From Caulobacter vibrioides (GTDB lineage Bacteria; Pseudomonadota; Alphaproteobacteria; Caulobacterales; Caulobacteraceae): a stretch of 64,000 nt of DNA. Of the stretch, positions 61,017 to 64,000 are shown piece by piece (the first letter of the stretch is position 1; the number at the start of each line of letters is the position of its first letter). The stretch covers positions 62,001 through 126,000 of the forward strand of contig LNIY01000106.1 in assembly GCA_001449105.1 (NCBI GenBank), given 5' to 3'. A program made the position numbers and the translations under genes. The notes beneath the pieces were generated by a model. That model did no database searches and was not told the DNA's origin. It saw only the letters and a list, made by a program, of their open reading frames with translations.

Positions 61017-62348
61017 TTAGGCCGCCATGGCCGCGACGGCGCGGCGCCGGACGATCTCGGCGGTCTTCTCGTCGCGCGTATGGACGATGTAGCCGGCGGC
61101 GATGTCGAGATAGGCCCGGGCGATCTGCGGGTCGCCGCCCTCGCCGGTGCGGGCCACGTGCAGGCAGTCCTCGATGTACTGGTCCAGGCGCTGGTTCAGC
61201 TTCTCCAGCGCCTTGGTGCGGGTCGCGCCATAGCCGGCCTGGGCCGCGCAGGGACGCAGGTCCTCGATGAAGGCCAGGGCCGCCGTCGCCCGGCGCACCA
61301 GCTCGTCGTCGGGCGCCACGTCCAGCTTGGGCACGCCCTTGCCGCCGCCCATCTTGCCCATCATCGAGATCGGCCGCGACGGCAGGGCCAGCGCCAGCTC
61401 CTTGTCGGCGGCGTTCATCCGCCCCTCGGCCGCCTGGGCGGCGGCCTGCTTGAACTTCGAGATCCGCTTGCCCCACGGGCCGTCCTTGGCCACATCGACG
61501 GCCTGCTCGAACTCGGTCAGCTGGTTGGCGACGCGCTGGGCGCTGGCCGCCGCCTGGCGACCGGACGCCTCGCCGCCCGACAGGTCGAAGCCGCGAACAT
61601 GCTCGATGCTGGCCTCGATGTCGGCCAGCATGCGCTCGCCGAACGCCTTGACCTCCGACGAGGCCAGGTAGCGGTCGTTGGGACGGTCCATCACCGCCGA
61701 GATCACCCGCAGGATCCGCCACGGCTCGGGCAGGTGCGCGGCCAGCATCTCGAACATCCGGGGACCGGCGTCGCCGCTGATGGCGCAGGCGTCGCGATAG
61801 GCCAGGCGCGCCGAGGCCGCCCGCTCGCCGTTCATCCGGCTGACCCATTCCGACAGGCGCGGCAGGGCGTTGCGAACGATAACCGACAGGTCGAGATAAT
61901 CGGCCAGCTCATCGGCGTCGCAGATCCGGCCCACCGCCTCGAACTCGGGCCGGCCGGGCTGGCGCAGGCCGCGGGCGGCGATCTTGCACAGCTGGTTGAA
62001 GACGTCGGGGGCGCCGTTGTCGAGATCCCAGGGATTGCAGCGCGCCGCGCCCTCGGCGACCTGGCGCGGGGCCTCGGCCTTCAGCGCTATCCACAGCAGG
62101 GCCAGCGCCCGTCGCGGGAACTGCGGCAGGTCGGCCGCGCGCGGCTGGCACAGCGGCGCGATCGGCGAAAGGATGGTGTTGCGGACGTAGCGGTCGGCCG
62201 TCTCGTCCTCGACGAGGGCGCGCACCGCGGCCAGCGCCCCGCCGCTGGCGTTGGCCAGGGCCAGCTCGAGACTGCGCAGGGCCGCATCGGGCGCGGTCTC
62301 GACCAGCGTCCTGATGATCTGCAGTTTTTGCGCGGCGAGTGCGGCCAT
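61017..62348 (-). CDS. Hypothetical helical protein, 443 aa
   Basis: From ATG at 62348 (GGCGGAG upstream); in-frame ATG/TTG codons at 62393 and 62504 are alternatives. Almost entirely alpha-helical and soluble (AQKLQIIRTLVETAPDAALR, SLELALANASGGALAAVRAL, FNQLCKIAARGLRQPGRPEF, GERMLADIEASIEHVRGFDL). It may be a repeat (HEAT/ARM-like) protein. I do not recognise it. It follows the kinase gene by 174 bp on the same strand and precedes ccmI by 79 bp. Confidence 0.75.
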   Translation of the reverse strand: MAALAAQKLQIIRTLVETAPDAALRSLELALANASGGALAAVRALVEDETADRYVRNTILSPIAPLCQPRAADLPQFPRRALALLWIALKAEAPRQVAEGAARCNPWDLDNGAPDVFNQLCKIAARGLRQPGRPEFEAVGRICDADELADYLDLSVIVRNALPRLSEWVSRMNGERAASARLAYRDACAISGDAGPRMFEMLAAHLPEPWRILRVISAVMDRPNDRYLASSEVKAFGERMLADIEASIEHVRGFDLSGGEASGRQAAASAQRVANQLTEFEQAVDVAKDGPWGKRISKFKQAAAQAAEGRMNAADKELALALPSRPISMMGKMGGGKGVPKLDVAPDDELVRRATAALAFIEDLRPCAAQAGYGATRTKALEKLNQRLDQYIEDCLHVARTGEGGDPQIARAYLDIAAGYIVHTRDEKTAEIVRRRAVAAMAA

Positions 62349-62522
62349 GGATCTCCGCCGGGAACTGGGGGGTGTCCTGGCAGCGTCAACCATGTTGCGA
62401 ACGAGGTTAAAACTTTCCGAAACCGCTGCTTTTTCAATGTCGGAAGACAAGGCGAATGGTCGCGGAGCCTCTGGCTCCACCTTCGCGACAGCCGGCTCGC
62501 CCAAAGATGGTGCCTGGCGGCC

Positions 62523-63911
62523 TCAGCCCTCGGCGCGCGGCAGCGACAGCACGACCCTCAGGCCGCCCAGCGGCGAATCGTCCAGCCGCACCGAACCGCC
62601 ATAGGCCCGGGCCAGTTCGTCGACGATCGACAGGCCAAGACCCGTGCCCGGCGTGTGCTCGTCCATCCGCTGGCCGCGCTTGAGCGCGTCGGCCCGCTGC
62701 TCGGGCGGAATGCCCGGACCGTCGTCGTCGACGATCAGAAGCATCTTGCCCTCGCCGTCCGCCTTGGCCTCGGCCCTGATCCTGCCCTTCGACCACTTGC
62801 CCGCGTTCTCCATGACGTTGCCGGCCAGCTCCATGAAGTCCTGCCGCTCGCCCTGGAAGCACAGGTCCTCGGGGCAACGCCAGTCGATCTCCACGCCCCG
62901 GCCGTCGGACTTGTCCTGGAAGATCCGTTCCAGCGTCACGGCCAGTTCGTCGAGGATCGGCTCGACCGGCGTGCGCTCGCCGCTGGTCTGCGAGCGCGCC
63001 GCCGCCCGCGCCCGGCGCAGGTGGTGGTCGACCTGCTCGCGCATGGTCTGGGCCTGACGTTCGACCACCTCGGCCAGCGACCCGCCCTGCTGGCTGGCCT
63101 CGGTCAGCATCACCGACAGCGGCGTCTTCAGGGCGTGGGCCAGGTTTCCGACGTGGGTGCGCTGGCGCTCGACGACTTCCTGGTTGTGCGCCAGGAGGCC
63201 GTTCAGCTCGCCGGCCAGCGGCTCCAGCTCCACCGGATAGGGCCCGGCCAGCCGCTCGGCCTTGCCGCGCCGCACGTCGGCGATCTCGCGGCGCAGGCGG
63301 AAGATCGGCTGCAGGCCGAAGCGCACCTGCACCACGATCGCCAGGATCAGGCCCGCGCCCAGCAGCAGCAGGGCGAAGATGGTGATCCTGCCGAAGCGGT
63401 CGGCGTCGTCGTCGATCGGCGAGCGGTCCTCGGCGGCGATGAACACCACAGGATCGGGATAGTTGGGCAGCCGCGCCAGGATCGCCGCCGCCCGCAGCGG
63501 CTTGTCCTGCGGACCGTGCATGTCGAAGAACTGGGTCTTGCCCGGGTCGGCGGTCAGCCGGTCCACCTGGGCGGTCGACAGCATCAGGTCGCTGTCGAAC
63601 AGCGAGCGCGAGCGCTCGACGGCCTTCAGCGCCCCGTTCTTCTGGGCGAAGATCGTCCAGTAGCGGCCCGAATAGGCGCGGGTGGCGCGGATGTCGGTCA
63701 GGAACGGCGCCTTCAGCACCCCGTCCTCCACCGCCGAGCCGGCGTAGAGGTCGTCGGTCAGCACCGCCAGCGACTGGTCGAACCGGCGAATGGCCGCATC
63801 GCGGAACTGGGCGGTCAGGAAGGCTCCCGCCGCCAGCAGCACGATCAGCGTCCAGATGGCCGCCAGCAGCACCAGCCGCCGGACGAGCGAGCGCTTGCGG
63901 AAGTCGAGCAT
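62523..63911 (-). CDS. PhoQ-like sensor histidine kinase
   Basis: 462 aa from ATG at 63911. Two helices (LVLLAAIWTLIVLLAAGAFL; ITIFALLLLGAGLILAIVVQ) around a periplasmic domain of about 130 residues, HAMP, H-box GNLAHALKTPLSVMLTEA, and ATPase motifs NVMENAGKWSKG, DDDGPGIPPEQ and GTGLGLSIVDEL. Closely resembles the PhoQ-type kinases that respond to envelope or Mg2+ stress. It starts 22 bp after the regulator stop. Confidence 0.92.
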   Translation of the reverse strand: MLDFRKRSLVRRLVLLAAIWTLIVLLAAGAFLTAQFRDAAIRRFDQSLAVLTDDLYAGSAVEDGVLKAPFLTDIRATRAYSGRYWTIFAQKNGALKAVERSRSLFDSDLMLSTAQVDRLTADPGKTQFFDMHGPQDKPLRAAAILARLPNYPDPVVFIAAEDRSPIDDDADRFGRITIFALLLLGAGLILAIVVQVRFGLQPIFRLRREIADVRRGKAERLAGPYPVELEPLAGELNGLLAHNQEVVERQRTHVGNLAHALKTPLSVMLTEASQQGGSLAEVVERQAQTMREQVDHHLRRARAAARSQTSGERTPVEPILDELAVTLERIFQDKSDGRGVEIDWRCPEDLCFQGERQDFMELAGNVMENAGKWSKGRIRAEAKADGEGKMLLIVDDDGPGIPPEQRADALKRGQRMDEHTPGTGLGLSIVDELARAYGGSVRLDDSPLGGLRVVLSLPRAEG

Positions 63912-63933
63912 CAGCAGGCGCCGCCGCGCGGGT

Positions 63934-64000
63934 TCACCCGGCGCTCTCGCCTTCCAGCGGGATCAGGCGGTAGCCCAGGCCGCGCACCGTCTCGATGCGG
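63934..64000 (-). CDS. PhoP-like response regulator, C-terminal fragment
   Basis: Only the last 21 codons are in the window: RIETVRGLGYRLIPLEGESA then Gly and stop. The TVRGLGYRL end is that of OmpR-family winged helices. It precedes the kinase on the same strand. Confidence 0.85.
   Translation of the reverse strand, partial: RIETVRGLGYRLIPLEGESAG

Noticed and set aside
1..64000. Prophage, insertion sequence, tRNA or rRNA genes
   Set aside because: No transposase, integrase, phage structural gene, or cloverleaf or rRNA-like stretch was seen; the palindromic repeats carry no coding function.

Overview
The window is high-GC, densely coded DNA whose gene content points to a Caulobacter-like alphaproteobacterium (family Caulobacteraceae). 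It has two large TonB-dependent receptors, a cycHJKL-degP-two-component cluster of alphaproteobacterial type, glnE, msrPQ, BlaI/M56 regulation and palindromic intergenic repeats. I see no rRNA, tRNA, CRISPR array, transposase or prophage. The assignment is by gene content only.

Layout. 1-4654 (minus): a tandem glycine riboswitch leads a TonB-dependent receptor and a truncated S9 peptidase. 4889-8043: a solute-binding lipoprotein gene diverges from a TctD/TctE-type two-component pair. 8040-18256 (minus): a complete cellulose-synthase operon, bcsAB (one fused protein)-bcsC-bcsD-bcsZ plus a small last gene that may be a BcsH/BcsO/BcsP-like partner of BcsD. 18715-30458: a hexuronate/aldarate locus with kdgD, a LysR regulator, a carboxylesterase, a parallel beta-helix protein, a predicted Tat-exported alpha/alpha-barrel protein, a GudP-like transporter and a divergent TonB-dependent receptor. 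30691-32804: a BlaI-type repressor and M56 protease with two operator-like palindromes, one of them ahead of an unknown membrane protein. 32861-35740: glnE.

36343-40139: EF-hand protein, ECF sigma factor, probable anti-sigma factor, CnrX/Spy-like periplasmic protein, then msrP-msrQ; this looks like an envelope-stress and methionine-sulfoxide repair block. 40277-46216: M19 dipeptidase, small EF-hand protein, radC, and a methionine ABC transporter whose metQ lies apart from metN-metI. 46230-52103: S9 peptidase, DUF1697 protein, amidohydrolase, alpha/beta hydrolase. 52238-60937 (minus): cytochrome c maturation genes ccmI-ccmE-ccmF-ccmH, degP, then a two-component operon into which a ParDE/RelE-type toxin-antitoxin pair is inserted between response regulator and kinase. 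61017-64000: an unrecognised 443-aa protein and a PhoQ/PhoP-like pair, the regulator cut by the window edge.

Themes. Export and scavenging dominate: receptors, secreted peptidases, esterase and amidohydrolase, polysaccharide synthesis and sugar-acid uptake. Several families of 100-180 bp imperfect palindromes lie between genes, and in three places they reach the coding sequence. One appears to sit inside the N-terminus of msrQ, one supplies the msrQ stop codon, and one abuts the apparently shortened N-terminus of ccmH. The most unusual regulatory feature is the glycine riboswitch placed before a TonB-dependent receptor instead of a glycine-cleavage or transport gene.
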